This document shows positions 28,878-29,343 of a stretch of 29,343 nt of DNA, one piece after another (position 1 is the stretch's first letter; every line of letters starts with the position of its first letter). The stretch covers positions 1 to 29,343 of IMG/VR virus record IMGVR_UViG_3300042691_044235; one strand, written 5' to 3'. Origin of the DNA: a virus. The notes under the pieces are model-generated. The model did not search any database. It had not been told where the DNA came from and was given only the letters and a program-made list of their open reading frames with translations. Made by a program: the position numbers and the translations under genes.

Positions 28878-29343
28878 TTAAGTGTTTCCTTCAGTCAATG
28901 AGCGCTCATGGGAAGCAATTCTTTCCTTTGCCAGTTCAAAATACTTGCAATCTTTCTCGATGCCGATGAAGTTGCGCCCTGTGTTCAGGCAAGCTATGCC
29001 AGTGGAGCCAGAACCCATGGAAAAGTCCAATACAGTTTCCCCAGAATCTGTGTAAGTCTTAATCAGATACTCCAAAAGAGCCACAGGTTTTTGGGTTGGA
29101 TGACATTTTGTCTTATCCCTATTCCCAACTACATTACACAAAAGCACAGAGTTGCAGTGGACGAACTCAGACCAATTGAAGTCCACCCCCCCTTCAACCC
29201 CGTACAAGGAGGAAGTTTTATTTTTATAACCATATCCTTTTTTGCTATGGTTCTGACTAATGAAACTACCCAAGACTTTAGTCTCGTTGAATGTGGTCTG
29301 CCCGTCTGAAAACACAAGTATGTTCTCATGCTTTTTCATAGGC
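28878..29343 (-). CDS. DNA methyltransferase, C-terminal part (5' end outside window)
   Basis: The visible 154 codons end in TAA at 28878-28880, and the frame is open to the right edge. They hold KKHENILVFS, HPTQKPVALLEYLI (a motif before the SAM site in beta-class N4/N6 enzymes) and VLDFSMGSGSTGIACLNTGRNFIG (split here at its SAM-binding Gly loop DFSMGSGSTG), then IEKDCKYFELAKERI. The catalytic DPPY/SPPY motif must lie upstream, outside the window. ATG 29339 is internal, since RP-MKKHEN continues upstream. A DNA-modifying enzyme next to a Mom-like gene at the other end of the window suggests strong anti-restriction. Confidence 0.88.
   Translation of the reverse strand, partial: PMKKHENILVFSDGQTTFNETKVLGSFISQNHSKKGYGYKNKTSSLYGVEGGVDFNWSEFVHCNSVLLCNVVGNRDKTKCHPTQKPVALLEYLIKTYTDSGETVLDFSMGSGSTGIACLNTGRNFIGIEKDCKYFELAKERIASHERSLTEGNT

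Overview
The window looks like part of the genome of a contractile-tailed cyanobacterial virus or prophage. The host guess rests on two cyAbrB-type regulators, a family confined to cyanobacteria and their viruses. The contractile tail is inferred from baseplate proteins of the J/gp6, P2-I and gp5-OB kinds, and the virus from two terminase-type ATPases, a major capsid protein and a tail-tube-like protein.

The left part (1-4930, + strand) is accessory. It holds the end of a Mom-like DNA-modification gene, a SpoT/MESH1-like HD hydrolase with a clear promoter and terminator, and a kinase-like protein with a four-cysteine cluster. Five small stand-alone cassettes follow. Each has a -10 element (usually extended), a short leader hairpin, one small ORF and a G-rich terminator. 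Two encode cyAbrB proteins and three encode a small paralogous family I do not recognise.

The middle (about 4970-21780, - strand, transcribed right to left) is the structural block. In transcription order it holds a tail-tube-like protein, a terminator, a 157-aa protein, baseplate J, a 438-aa protein, a P2-I-like protein, a fibre-like protein, an acidic repeat protein, a gp5-like OB protein, two small proteins, a DUF1320/gp36-like protein and a 407-aa protein. These are followed by an ATPase-only terminase paralogue, two small ORFs, the full large terminase and a small ORF.

The right part (21812-28775, - strand) is the main discovery. It is one major capsid gene split into 12 exons by 11 group I introns. 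All 11 introns lie within the first 128 codons, and coding exons are as short as 8, 9, 10 and 15 nt. Splicing at sites I predicted from P1 pairing and a common AACA...TG 3' end gives an uninterrupted 360-codon frame. Exons total 1083 nt and introns 5881 nt of a 6964-nt gene. Four introns carry HNH endonuclease ORFs, and a fifth keeps only the first codons of one. Intron relatedness follows position, which suggests local spreading of introns inside this gene. A truncated DNA methyltransferase gene lies just upstream, at the right edge.

A second puzzle is an amber codon between the P2-I-like gene and the fibre-like gene. The frame stays open across it and there is no normal start for the next 78 codons.
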